Source: Hsuehochloa calcarea (lineage: Eukaryota; Streptophyta; Magnoliopsida; Poales; Poaceae). Taken from it: a stretch of 64,000 bases of DNA. Of the stretch, positions 11,832-23,300 are shown one piece after another. The stretch is taken from the NCBI GenBank assembly GCA_036346395.1, contig CM070609.1, positions 47,502,777 through 47,566,776 on the forward strand, written 5' to 3'. Made by a program: the position numbers and the translations under genes. Below the pieces are notes generated by a model, which saw only the letters and a list, made by a program, of their open reading frames with translations, searched no databases and was not told the origin of the DNA. Every line of letters starts with the position of its first letter. Positions within the stretch are counted from its first letter, which is position 1.

Positions 11832-14794
11832 GCCTAACCATGCAACTTCTTTCTGCTGGACAGATTACTGACCTTGGTTGTCGGGTCATTCTTGACCCTG
11901 ACTCTTGTTGTGTTCAGGACCGCCACACAGGGGCTCTGGTTGGTTCTGGCCCTCGGCGTCTTGACTCACAAATGCTTCGGGAGCTTGGTGGCTTCACCTT
12001 CCTTCCGCTGCCACCGTCGCTGCCAGTTTTTCCGCTTCTACCACTTCGTCTACCAGCTCTTTCCAGCAGTGACATCACCGTCTTGGTCATCTGTGTGGAT
12101 CTTGTCTGTCGTCTTTAGTTCGTCGTGGTCTTCTAGGGTCTGTCTCAGGAGACGTGTCTTTAGATAGTCACAGCTGTAAGTTAGGGAAACAGATTCAGCT
12201 TCCCTATTCTCATAGTGAGTCAGTGTCTCAGTGTCCTTTAAATCTTGTTCATTCAGATGTTTGGGGTCCGGCTCCCTTCATTTCGAAAGGGGGTCATCGA
12301 TATTATATCATATTTATAGATGATTTCTCTCGCCACACTTGGATATATTTTATGTCTTCTCGTAGTGAGGCCTTGTCTATCTGTAAATAATTTGCCATTA
12401 TGGTTCGCATACGCTTCTTCACTCATATTCGTGTCTTTCGTGGTCGACTACGGGCGAGTACCTCTCGTTACTGCACTGCAAGCTTCCATGCTGAGCATGA
12501 CATTCTCGCTCAGTTCTCTTGTCCTAGTGCTCATGCTCAGAATGGTGTCGCTGAGCGCAAGCATTGTCACCTCCTTAAGACGGCTCATACATTGATGATT
12601 GCCGCCTCTATTCCACCACACTTTTGGGCTGAGTCTGTTTCCACTGCCACCTATCTCGTCAACATTCACCTCTTCTCGCTTCTTGGTGAGATCCCTGTTG
12701 AGCGTCTCTGAGGTCTTCCTCCAGACTACTCTGCCCTTCGTCTATTTGGTTGCGTTTGCTACGTTCTCCTCACACCTCGAGAACGCACCAAACTGACTGC
12801 TCAGTCTGTTGAGTGTGTTTTTCTGGGATACAGTGCTGAGCACAAAGGCTATCGGTGCTGGGACCCTGTTGGTCGACAGATGCGGATTTTTCGGGATGTG
12901 ACTTTCGACGAGTCTCGTCCCTTCTACCCACGTCCTGCCTCTCCTTTGGTTTCCTCTGTGGAGTCCTCGTCTTTTTACTTTTCCAGATAGACCCATCTCT
13001 GTCTTGCCCTCGTCCACCCGTCCCACTGAGTCTCCACATATACCTCCTGCGGCCTCTCTGCCGTTGTCGCCGCCTGCTTCGTCTCCTGCGGCTCCTCAGG
13101 CTCCTCCCACTCTCTTCTACACTCGTCGATCTCGTATTGAGGATCTTCCACATAAGTCATCTTCCCCTGATGTTTCATCTTCTCCTGATGCTCCATCTTC
13201 CCCTGATGGGTCATCATCTCCTCGCCACGGTCTCCGCGATCGTTAGTAGATTCGCCCCCTACCCTTTTTGGTTTTGCTGGTGCAGCTACCCATGAGCATG
13301 TCTCCACTAGGATGATGTTACTCACCCTGAGTGGCAGCATGCCATGGCCGAGGAGATTGCTGCCCTCGAGCGTACTGGTACTTGGGATCTTGATCCTTTT
13401 CTATCTCACTCTCGTCCCATCACGTGTAAGTGGGTCTACAAGATTAAGACTCGCTCTGATGGCTCTCTTGAGCGCTATAAGGCGCGTCTTGTTGCTCGTG
13501 GCTTCCAGCAGGAGTATGGTCGTGACTACGACGAGACTTTTGCTCTTGTGGCCCACATGACCACTGTCCGCACTCTCCTTTCAGTGGCGTATGTTCGCCA
13601 TTGGTCGGTTTCTCAGCTTGATGTCAAGAATGCCTTTCTTAATGGCGAGTTGCGTGAGCAGGTCTACATGCATCCGCCACCTGGGTATTCTGTTCCTAAG
13701 GGTATGGTCTGTCGTCTTCGTCGCTCTCTCTATGGCCTTAAACAAGCCCCTCGTGCTTGGTTTGAGCGCTTCTTTGTGGTCACTGCTGCTGGCTTCTCAG
13801 CTAGTGATCATGATCCTGCCCTTTTTGTGCACACTTCGTCTCGTGGTCGGACTCTTCTTCTTCTTCAGATGTTGATGATATGATCATCACCGAGATGATT
13901 CTGAGTACATTGTCTTTGTCAAGGCTCGTTTGAGTGAGCAGTTCCTTATGTCGGATCTTGGTCCTCTTCGTTACTTCCTTGGGATTGAGGTTACTTCCAC
14001 TCCAGATGGTTTCTTATGTCCAAGAGAAGTATATTCATGATCTTCTTGATCACGCCTCTCTCATCGAACAGATCGCTGAGACTCCCATGGAGCTCAACGC
14101 TCATCTCGACCTTCGATGATGAACCTCTTTTGATCCGACTCGCTATCGTTATCTTGTTGGGAGTCTTGTCTACCTTGCTGTTACTCGTCCGGATATCACT
14201 TATCCAGTCCACATTCTGAGTCAGTTCGTCTCTGCTCCCACTCAGGTCCACTACAGCCACCTTCTTCGAGTTCTGTGATACCTTCGTGGGACTATCTCTC
14301 GCCGTCTCTTCTTCCCACACTCCACTCGTTCATGACTTCAAGCCTATTTGATGCTACTTGGGCGTGATCCTCCGATCGCTTTGTCTATCTCTGCTTACTG
14401 TGTTTTTCTTGGTGGTTCTCTCATTGCCTAGAAGACGAAGAAACAGACTGCAGTATCCCGTTCGAGTGCAGAGGCTGAGTTACGAGCTATGGCTCTCTTG
14501 ACAGCAGAGATTACTTGGCTACGGTGGTTACTTGAGGATTTTGGTGTTTCTGTTACTATACCAACTCCTCTCTTGTTAGACAGGTGCTAACTAATAAGAT
14601 CCCGTGACCCTGTGAAGCATGAGCTCACCAGGCATATTGGTGTTGACGCTTGCTTCATGAGGTCTTGTGTGCATGATCAGGTGCCTGCTCTTCAGTATGT
14701 GCCTTCCGAGTTTCAGATAGCGGATTTCTTCACGAAGGCCCAGACTCGAGCGCAGCACCGCTTCTACCTCTCCAAACTCAGTGTTCCACCATGA
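11832..14794 (+). pseudogene. Copia-A pol: integrase, reverse transcriptase, RNase H remnant
   Basis: The coding part resumes after Copia-B with the pre-integrase pattern LLSAGQITD (11840-11870). The integrase core follows with LVHSDVWGPAP and FIDDFSRHTWIYF (12245-12350), and NGVAERKH near 12540. Reverse transcriptase is the best preserved part at 13344-13870: TCKWVYKIKTRSDGSLERYK, QLDVKNAFLNGEL and LYGLKQAPRAWF. The YVDD site region (about 13868-13885) is hit by a frame change that also loses the tyrosine. RNase H shows RSSAEAELRAM near 14460, and the tail is VPSEFQIADFFTKA. The enzymes would copy and integrate the element. Several shifts and stops make this copy non-coding. Confidence 0.88.
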
Positions 14795-14804
14795 GTTTGA
14801 GGGG

Positions 14805-14932
14805 TGTTAGTGATATATATGTTAGAGATGTATGTACTACTGTGTTATTCCCCATTGTTATAAGGGGTTATTTGCATATTGTACTTGTCTATATATATTG
14901 GCCCCTGATAATACAAGTTGCTATTCCTAACA
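14805..14932 (+). repeat. Copia-A 3' LTR
   Basis: It starts right after a GAGGGG purine tract and ends CCTAACA, followed by the duplication GTCTA (14933-14937). It has about 15 extra bases at its start relative to the 5' LTR and lacks the hairpin-forming segment, so the two LTRs have diverged by indels as well as substitutions. Confidence 0.9.
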
Positions 14933-15159
14933 GTCTATACCTTTTCATATTCTACTATATACTAATACCGTAATACAAGCCCTACACTTGCACAATAGCC
15001 TATTAGTTCCTCACACATTTCTGATCTTAATGATATACTTAAAGTATAATGCCTTTGCCACAATGTTTTGTTATTGTGCGACAGAAAGCCTAATTTTTTC
15101 ATTTCCTAAGCTCTCCATGTTTATTTGTAAAATTTCTCTTTGATATCCTTCTTAACAGA

Positions 15160-16591
15160 GCGGTAGAATGCCACTAGAAATTGCTGCAATCCACGGATGG
15201 AAGGAATGTGTTGAAATTCTTTTCCCTCACACATCCCCTGTAGTTAGATTTGCAGACTGGAGCATTGATGGAATAATTCAACATGCGGAATTTGGGAGTT
15301 CAAAGACACAGGTATGAATAAACTATTTCCTTCCCTACTGATTATGACCGTTGGATTGATGTCGATTGCGTAACAGGTTGCTAAAATTGATATAATCTCT
15401 CTTCGGAATACCTTCACATTTCCATGCATTATAGATTTTGCACTATATGCTCAGTTTGACTTTCAGTTGTGCATTTGATTTAGGATCGTCTGCTCCATGA
15501 AAATGATGGATCTGCTTTGAAAGCGCAAGGGGATGCTGCATTCCAGGAAAAGGATTATGCTCATGCATCGGCTCTCTGTACTATGGTAAATTCTTGCATC
15601 ATATATCTCTTCATTAGTTTTAAGTTGCTGATATCAATCCGCCTTTTTTTTTGCTTAATTGGCGTCTACTGACCAGTGGCTATATATCGGTGCATCCTGA
15701 GGAATTCAATAAATTAGTGCTAGGTTACCTTACGATATATTCATTTCTTTTTATTTCAGCATGCAATCATATGGAAGTTCCCAAGGAAGCAAATAAATAT
15801 GCTGTTCATGCATGTTCCAGAACTGGGTGCTCTACTTTTGAAAAACTTCGATTTGCCACCTTGGTCGCAAATTTATTGTTAGAAGGATCAATACATTTAT
15901 CTGTACATGCTCAATATTTGATTACTGTTTGAATATGTTTTTTTAAGACAAGAAAGTGCTTAATATCTACTGAAAGTATATTTGCATATTTTATGATTAA
16001 CTATAAATAGTGGCATTTACGGTCTAACATGATCTTTGCTGGGATATCATTTGATGGCGTCAGGCCATGGAGAATGGCCCTGATGATTCAACCCTGTATG
16101 CAAAGAGGAGCCTTTGCTGGCTGCATATGGGTGAAAAAGATAAGGCTTTGGATGATGCTAATACCTACAAAGATATGGTACCGGATTTATCAAATTCCTG
16201 CTATGAGCAAGGAGCAGCTCTGATACTGATGAAGGTGAACTGTGATAGCAAGTTGCACTGGTATTTGATTTTTCACAATCTGTTGTATTCCCTTGTCATG
16301 TATTGATGTTTGCGTCTTTAGGAGTATGGCCAAGCATGCAAAGCACTAATATCTGGCTTGAACTTGGATTTTGGAAGTGGCCCGACTCGCGAAGCATCCA
16401 GGTAACCTCTGCTCTTTGCTTTAGTTCTTTACTTGGCAATGTTTGCTAGGATAGCTCGAGGTTTCTGTTTAATTTTTTTAATAGATTGTTCAAATATGCT
16501 ATGATTGGTTAGATGTCTTCTTAGTAGTTTGTACTTGGACTTGTGCTACAATTAACTTCTGACTAAAACTTGCAGGGAGGAGCATCCGTGA
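15160..16591 (+). CDS. Ankyrin-repeat/TPR protein, 3' exons (5' part outside the window)
   Basis: Five exons join in one open frame: 15160-15311, 15484-15585, 16064-16234, 16322-16401 and 16576-16591, ending in TGA at 16589. All boundaries are GT-AG. Exon 1 gives the end of an ankyrin array (MPLEIAAIHGWKECVEILFP). The later exons give a TPR-like domain: LKAQGDAAFQEKDYAHA, then LYAKRSLCWLHMGEKDKALDDA, then CYEQGAALILMKEYGQACKAL. This layout, ankyrin repeats followed by a C-terminal TPR unit, is known in plant proteins thought to act as protein-binding scaffolds; the partner cannot be told from sequence. The frame has no breaks, so the gene may be live. The upstream exons must lie left of Copia-A, making that 14.8-kb insertion intronic if the gene is whole. 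The alternative is a 3' fragment. Confidence 0.85.
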
Positions 16592-17300
16592 AGAAAGGTT
16601 AGTTGTTACTGCACGGGCAAGATAGCATCCTGGGAAGCTGTGGGGCTGTGGTTTTGTGGGGTCATGCATTTTCTCTGGAACTTGTCCATGTTTTTTGAAC
16701 AAAACCAAAGCAGCTGAAGATATTACCTAACAGAGATGATGCCCGACTGTGCATATTACATTTACATGTCACTTTTACTAAACTACTTAGATCAAACAGG
16801 CAACAGCGATGAAAGCCTGAAACCAATGGTAGTGATACAGAAAGTTTTGATGTTGTGGCATTGTAATGAGCCGAGATGCTGCAGTTTACTTTGATGGCGT
16901 ATTTTGGAATACGGAGTCCAATTTGTTGCTGCAAGTAATGTATCTCGTTTTTCACGTCTATCCTGCAATGGCAGCGAGGGCGGTACATATGCTTGCCAGT
17001 TGCCACCATGCGTTTGCTGGTTGTTTCCTCTGTTTTTTTTTTTTTAATTCATGGCAAATATCAAATGTACCTCCATCTTTCAAAACTTCGCCAAAATCAA
17101 CCTCCAAGCTACAGACACATTGGAATGGGAAGCATAAGGAACTAATAGCGGTAGGCTTAATTTGCAATACGTATTCCTTCTGTTTATAGAGCACGGTGGT
17201 TTACCTACTCTACTGGTACACAAGAAAATGGACTCAACAGAGATGGGGTGGTGTGAATGTCTTTTTGCGCTACCTGTTTTATAGGGAAGAAAAATGCACA
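16592..17300 (+). other. Probable 3' untranslated region and downstream sequence of the ankyrin-TPR gene
   Basis: No open frame resembling a protein follows the stop. The DNA is of mixed composition with a short T run at 17033-17046. A polyadenylation point cannot be fixed by eye. I see no other feature here. Confidence 0.35.
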
Positions 17301-17405
17301 AATCAGTTCCACACTGATGATTGACATTGTACTATCAAATGAGATGTTCTTCAATAATCCTCTGTAAAAAGTGGAAAAGAATGCGATTTTAAAAGTAAAT
17401 AGAAG

Positions 17406-17547
17406 GTTTGATTTGCACACATCCAATATTCTAGTACTAGACATGCAGTCATTTGACGAGCAGTGTTTCTATAATTTCTCGAAAGTTGAGGTGCAGTCTT
17501 AAATGCAATATCTTTAGTAGTAGAGTAGTGGGTGGTGCAAATCAAAC
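17406..17547. mobile_element. Possible MITE with 13-bp inverted ends
   Basis: GTTTGATTTGCAC at 17406-17418 is the exact reverse complement of GTGCAAATCAAAC at 17535-17547, bounding 142 bp with no coding capacity. Size and symmetry fit a miniature inverted-repeat element. I could not find a clear target duplication, so this may be a chance or decayed pair. Confidence 0.4.
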
Positions 17548-17573
17548 TCTTGAAGTTTTGTGGAAGATCTCAT

Positions 17574-17601
17574 CTGTTTGTTTGTTTGTTTGTTTTTTTT
17601 G
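17574..17601. repeat. (GTTT)n microsatellite with T run
   Basis: GTTT is repeated about five times and then grades into eight T residues. Confidence 0.85.
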
Positions 17602-17826
17602 GCTGCCGAAGAATGGTTGGGCCATCATTTGCAGTTCCGCTGCTGCTAGCTTCACAGTAGTTACCAAATCTGATGACAATGTGCAACTAACGTGCTTAAG
17701 CTTAAACGTCTAACTTATAATCAAGCTAAGTACAAATAAACATAATTAAATAAGAATATGATATAGCCTCAAGATCTTACTAGGTTTTCACAAACATCAG
17801 ACAACTTCACCTTCATTGGGTAGTTG

Positions 17827-17974
17827 CAGGGGTGGATCTGGGCATTGGACCTCCGGGGCAATGGCCCGAGGCTCAGAGTGAAATTAATATATCAAATTTA
17901 GCAAAAATAAAAAAAAAATTGATTTGAGCCAAAAGTCAGGTCCAAAGCCTGACCCATGGCTGGCTACGCCACTG
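17827..17974. mobile_element. Short non-autonomous hAT-like element
   Basis: The element is 148 bp and is flanked by perfect 8-bp duplications GGTAGTTG (17819-17826 and 17975-17982). It starts CAGGGGTGGATC, and its reversed right end reads CAGTGGCGTAGCC. These imperfect inverted ends begin with CAG and resemble the CAGGGGCGGAGC ends of many plant hAT elements. It has no coding capacity and would depend on a transposase elsewhere. Confidence 0.8.
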
Positions 17975-17982
17975 GGTAGTTG

Positions 17983-19590
17983 GTTATAGGAAACCATATA
18001 TTGAGTTACATAATGAAATCGACTAAGGGTCCTACTTTCTCAACAATAAATATTTTTGGTATATTTCATTATTTTTTAACATACAATACGGACTAGGTGT
18101 TTAATCTGGGTTCACTGAGCCCCAGCCAGGGATCTCTAAGGGAGATCCTGTTGTGCTTTCATGGAGAAATGCTTAATCGTAAAAATTACGTGTCAAAATC
18201 TGCCATGTATTTGGAAAATCAAATCTCACACCTTACTGCAGTCTGATTCGGAAGACATGGCATGGCAATCGTTGCCTCCATGGCGTCTCCTTAATTCACC
18301 TAGGACATTATGGTAACTAGAAAGATATCCCGGCGTTTGAGCAGGAATTTGTAGAAATAAATTTGTTAGGTTGCAATGTTTGAACAAATCAAGGTGAATT
18401 CATGTTTTGTAGAACTGCTTTTAGATAAATCATGTTTAGCTAGCTCTCTTTTTGTAAACCAAGTGGTAAACACATGTATTATTGGGTTCCAAATAACTCA
18501 ACGAATAAAAGAGTGGCAGTGTGAGCGGAACAAACACTAGATACATAACTTTAATCTGATTTGCCAAACAAGCTGCAAGATTTATCACAAACCAATATGA
18601 CAGCACAACAACCGTGACCACAAACTGACCATTTAAGTTACTTCTCTTTTTGAAAAAAATTACATGAATTTATACCGAATTGCTACCTTACTATCTTTGG
18701 AATATCTGCTTTTTGGATGCCTTATGGAATTGGAATCAAGGGCGGTCGTGGGTCATGGGTGTTCACCTGAACACTTTTCTTTTTTTGGCAAAATATCTGG
18801 TATATAATAGGTATATTTGATGGATATGTCGTTAGTTAGGCCAAAACTAAATGTGTCAGTAAATGAATTCACCTTGCACTCCCCACACATTGTGTGCAAC
18901 CCATGTAACAAATTAGACTCATTTTTCTTCCCACCTCAGCCTACAAACCCTAACCTCTGTTCTCCCTCTCTGATCCTGTGGCTGTCTGTGTGGCGGGCTT
19001 CTCCGGCCTCCAAGTGGTGAACGGGTGGAGATGTAGATTGCAAAGGCGAGTGATGGTTGGGGGCACGGCCTCGCGACGGCAAGTAAGCATGAGGTGGCAT
19101 AGGGCAAGCGGGTGGCGGCGCGGCAAACAGGGAGACAGGGAGTGAGCGGCAGGAAGGGAGCAGCGTGGTGACCAGGATGGAGTGTGACGGCGAGAACGGA
19201 GCAACGCCTCCAGCTCGCCGTCATTGTCCTCTCTCTAGATCCAGATGTGCTCCACCCACTCCACTTCTTCTCCTTAACTCTCCTCTGCTCTGGCTCCAGT
19301 TCTTTCTAGAGTCTAGCCTCTGCTTTCTTAGTTCTTTCCTATGGATGTTGTACAAAAGTACAACTTTTGCCTTGGATAATGAGCAATTAGTTGGGCCCTT
19401 GTTACATATGTTTAGATGCTATTTTTTTGCTCCATGGAAGGAACATATTACATATAGCTTCCTCTTAGATGGGAGGTTCTTGCTGATGGGAAAAGAGCAA
19501 AAAAAAATAGCAGGATCATCAAAGTATGCAACTGTCATTTTTTTGTTTGAAAAAGAAGGCAGGAGCTATGCCATATTAGATTGTGGTTGA
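17983..19590. other. Intergenic stretch without a recognisable gene
   Basis: The left part is AT-rich and non-coding. Around 18950-19260 the DNA becomes GC-rich. An open frame at 19165-19590 (+, 141 codons) has a hydrophobic middle (LLLLNSPLLWLQFFL) but matches nothing I know. It starts in one compositional zone and ends in another, so I do not call it a gene. Confidence 0.4.
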
Positions 19591-19599
19591 AGAGTTGTG

Positions 19600-20165
19600 A
19601 CACTAGAAAATGCTAAAGGAGAGAAAGTAGAATTTCAAGCGGTGAGTGTATAATGGTGAATAGTTGGAAAACCGTAAACTTGGAGGATGTACCTTTGGCT
19701 AGATAAAATCTTGATGTCCTCCGAGAGGATTTGCCCAGAATGCCGCCGGATAGAGATATTGATTTCATCATCAACTTAGTACCTGACACAACCTCAATAT
19801 CTAAGAGACCATACCGGATGTCCACTAATGAGTTAGTTGAGATGAAGAAACATATATGGGAATTGCAAGACATGGTTTTGTCAGACCCAGTTTGTCACCA
19901 TGGGGAGCCCCTATTTTGTTTCACCAAGAAGGATGGCATCGTGAGAATATGTGTGGATTACCGATCTCTCAATAAGGTAACCATTAAGAATAAGTATCCA
20001 CTTTCCAGGATTGATGATTTATTTGATCAACTGAAGGGAGCATGAGTGTTTTCCAAGATCGATCTACGATCAGTGTATCACTAGTTGAAGACTCGTCACG
20101 GGGATGTGCCCAAGACAACTTTCTCCACTCGATACGGATCGTATGAGTTCACAATTGTCTGACCC
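19600..20165 (+). pseudogene. Ty3/gypsy reverse-transcriptase fragment
   Basis: The reading includes MPPDRDIDFIINLVPDT, ISKRPYRMSTNELVEMKKH, VRICVDYRSLNKVTIKNKYP and RIDDLFDQLKGA, a textbook plant gypsy reverse-transcriptase N-terminus. A stop at 20043-20045 and another shortly after (VYH-stop) break it, and it ends at YGSYEFTIV. Neither integrase nor LTRs can be joined to it. The flank after 20165 is other repeat DNA, so this is a truncated relic. Confidence 0.85.
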
Positions 20166-20316
20166 TGGCGTTGAATACCCAAAATCCTTGTGTGTGTATC
20201 ATACTAGTCCCATGATCAGTGGCTAGTACACACATCCACAACATTAACAATCACTTCCATACACAATTCATGCATTAAACATGGTTCGATAGGTCTTAAA
20301 CATGAGCAATACATAG

Positions 20317-23300
20317 TGCTGGACCGAAGCGGCGACTAGAGGGGGGGGTGAATAGGAGCACGATCTCTTTTTCACAAAGATCGGATTCAACACGATTTTC
20401 ACTTCGATAGCTATGAGAGCTATGAAGATCAATATCCAAGCACAGCAGAAGTCTTGTATTGAATCCAATCTAAACCCCGGAGCAAAACAACCAAAATCAA
20501 CCAAAACTCAATTTTCAAGTAATGGGCGGTCTGACCTCTATGTTAATGGCGGTCGGACCGGTCACCTTGGGCGGTCGACCTCCAGCCTGATGAACAGTGA
20601 AATCAGCTCAAAAAACGAAGTTGTAAATAGATGTAACTTTTGATCTACAACTCCAAACTCGATGAAACTTGGAACACACCTTCTCTAGGATATTAGGAAC
20701 CTATTCCAATCAAATATCGTGAAGATCCTTGGTAAATTTCCGACCTTTTCCCGTTTGAGTGAAGGATGGTTCAAAACCGAGTTAAAATGAAAACTAGATC
20801 AAAAACCTTGCTCGTAGGTTAGAGATGATCAAGATGATCCTAGATGATATCCCACATGTCACAGCAAGCAAGATTAGGGGCAGAAACCGAAGGAAAACTT
20901 GAGAATCAAAGATGACCCCAAAATCACAAAATAGAGAGCAAGAACGCAAAGAGACTCATCTCAAGAAAATTTGCATAGATTGATTTGTGATTGTTGCTGG
21001 TTTAGAGCCACTCTAACATGGAGGACAAAACTCAATACATGAGCACACAATCAATCTCCTCTTCAAGAATCCTAACCTCTCCACTCCCTAATCTCCAAAA
21101 CAAAACTAGGGTTTCAAAATAAGCAAAAGGATTGAGGAGGTGCATAGCACCCTCCCATATTTATAGTGGAGGCTAATCTTCTAGAAGAGTTTCCTATTGG
21201 GCACCCGTTAAGCCCACACACAAACGGGTTTAACTCACGTACGCATTTTAAAGCGTCGTCTTCATCTTCTCTTGACCTAAACCGCTTCTCCTTGCGTCGT
21301 CTTGCGCCGCGGTTTAGCCAAAAGTAATCAAGGCGGTATTTTAGTGATATTACCAAAATACCCCTTCTCGATCCTTCTTCAAAGACCGAGTCCAATCTTT
21401 ATGAAGCAGTTCCATGCTTCGCTACGTGTAGGTTGATCAACGGCTCTCATCATGTCGGCAAGTCTCTCCCATCCGGCTCGGACCGAAACCACCATGGCAC
21501 TTGTACCGACCCCGCGCCGCTTGATGCAACCCGTCACACCGAACTTCCCGTTCGGTCATCCTTGTCCATTTTGCGCCACGCTCGAATCCAATGACTTTAC
21601 CCGGCACCATTGATCGTTCTGAACCTCAGTTCTCAAACCTAGTCCCGATCATCCTCGCCGTTGACCGTCGTTGACCTCCAAGCAACCTGCACAATAATAG
21701 ACCAAGAAATTAATTCCGGGAACAAGTTCTTCGTAATTTGACCCACGTTAGTCAAAACATGCATCATGCAACACATATGCACTGAAACTCATGAACTTGA
21801 CTCAACAAACAAACATCGCCGCTACGAGAGCCGACGATACAAGTGAAACCCGGTCAGGCCGCCATTCAATGGCCGGTCTGACCGCCCTCTGGCTGGTCTG
21901 ACCGTCGGCCTGGCCGGTCAGACCGTCCAGAAGGGACTTAGCCAAATTTCAGCACTTGTAAGATCGAGGTGACCGAATAGAGGGGGGTGAATAGGCGGTT
22001 TTAAAAATTCTTTCGGGCTAAAACCAATATATAATGCGGAAGCTAATAACAAATTGGTTTTGCACAATTAAAACCTAAATCAACTAGGCTTCACTAAGTG
22101 CACCAACAATATGAACACAATACAAGAGAGCAATCATACAATGATATATAAGCAATTAAAGCATGTAATGTAAATTGCTCAAAGTAAAGCACAAGACAAA
22201 TAAAGATGACACGATTATATTTTACCGTGGTGTTCGGAGACTTGCCGGTCTCCCCTAATCCACGTTGAGGTAAGCCCAACTACGTTGGACCGGCTCCACT
22301 AATTAAGCCAACACCTCCGAGGTAAAGTCCAACCACTTGGACCGGTTCCAACACGAACCAACACCTCGCTCCACTAAGGTTGCTCTTCCTCCACTTCGGA
22401 GATGGCGAGAACCAAACCACTCACAACCACACCGGACCTTCTCACAAGCTTCTTGAGAAGATCACTGGTCACGACGCCTCCACGCCGTCTAGGTGTCGGC
22501 AAACACCAAGAGTAACAAGACTCAACTTTTACTTGAACTAATCAAGTGTCAACGCTCAAGTGGATACACAATCCACTACCTAAGGCAACACATGCACTTA
22601 GGGTTTGCTCTCAAATCTCACTAAGTGCAACACATGCACAAAAGAGGATGAGAGGCTTGTTCTTAGCTCAAGAGAGTGTCTAACAACACTAGAACACTTT
22701 ACAATTGCAGCAACAACCATCTCCAACCTGCCAAGGTGAGTATTTATAGCCCACACACAAAAACTAACCGTTGGGGGGAAGATTCCCTCAGAACAGTGCA
22801 GGGCCGGTCTGACCGCCAACTAATGGCCGGTCGGACCGCCCATGCCCCAACGGCTATAAAACTAGCCATTGGGCCTTTGGCCGATCGGACCGGCAACTAA
22901 TGGCCGGTCTGACCGCCGCCAAATCGGTCAGACCGCCAAGGCTGGCCGGTCCGACCGCCTAAGGCAAAATTGGCTAAGTCCCAAAATGGTGCTTCTCTGG
23001 AAAATACGTTCCGCACGAACCCCGGAACTTCCACACACCGGTAGTTCCGTTTTCACAATGGCGGAACTACCGCATAGAGAATCCAATTCAAAGAAAATCG
23101 GTCGGACCGCCAACAGCACAGCGGTCGGACCGATATGCCACCGGCCCGACCGGTGACCACTGGCGGTCTGACTGCCAGACCACAGAGCCAAACACATTGG
23201 CTTCACATCAAATAGCAAAACACATTTGCCCATTTGCGTGCAATTCCAATAAGGTTTCAAAAATGATATTCTCAATAGGTTGCAAAACACATTTGCCAAC

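Larger units (their letters stand above)
122..14932 (+). mobile_element. Copia-A: Ty1/copia LTR retrotransposon with two nested insertions
   Basis: The element runs from TGTTAG to CTAACA and is flanked by perfect 5-bp duplications GTCTA (117-121 and 14933-14937). The LTRs are 122-252 and 14805-14932. A primer binding site TGGTATCAGAGC starts right after the 5' LTR, and a purine tract precedes the 3' LTR. Domain order is gag, protease, integrase, reverse transcriptase, RNase H, which defines Ty1/copia. About 9.6 kb of its length is foreign: hAT-1 (1018-5075) and Copia-B (6289-11826). Without these and their duplications it would be about 5.2 kb, normal for the superfamily. All reading frames are broken, so it cannot encode its own transposition. 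It probably sits in an intron of the ankyrin-TPR gene. Confidence 0.93.

Noticed and set aside
15651..15932. 93-codon plus-strand frame between ankyrin-TPR exons
   Set aside because: It lies within the intron between exons 15484-15585 and 16064-16234, both with good splice sites and phase 0. It has no known domain and would not fit the TPR reading.
19165..19590. 141-codon plus-strand frame with a hydrophobic middle
   Set aside because: It crosses an abrupt change in composition, has no recognisable domain and no splice or start context supporting a gene.
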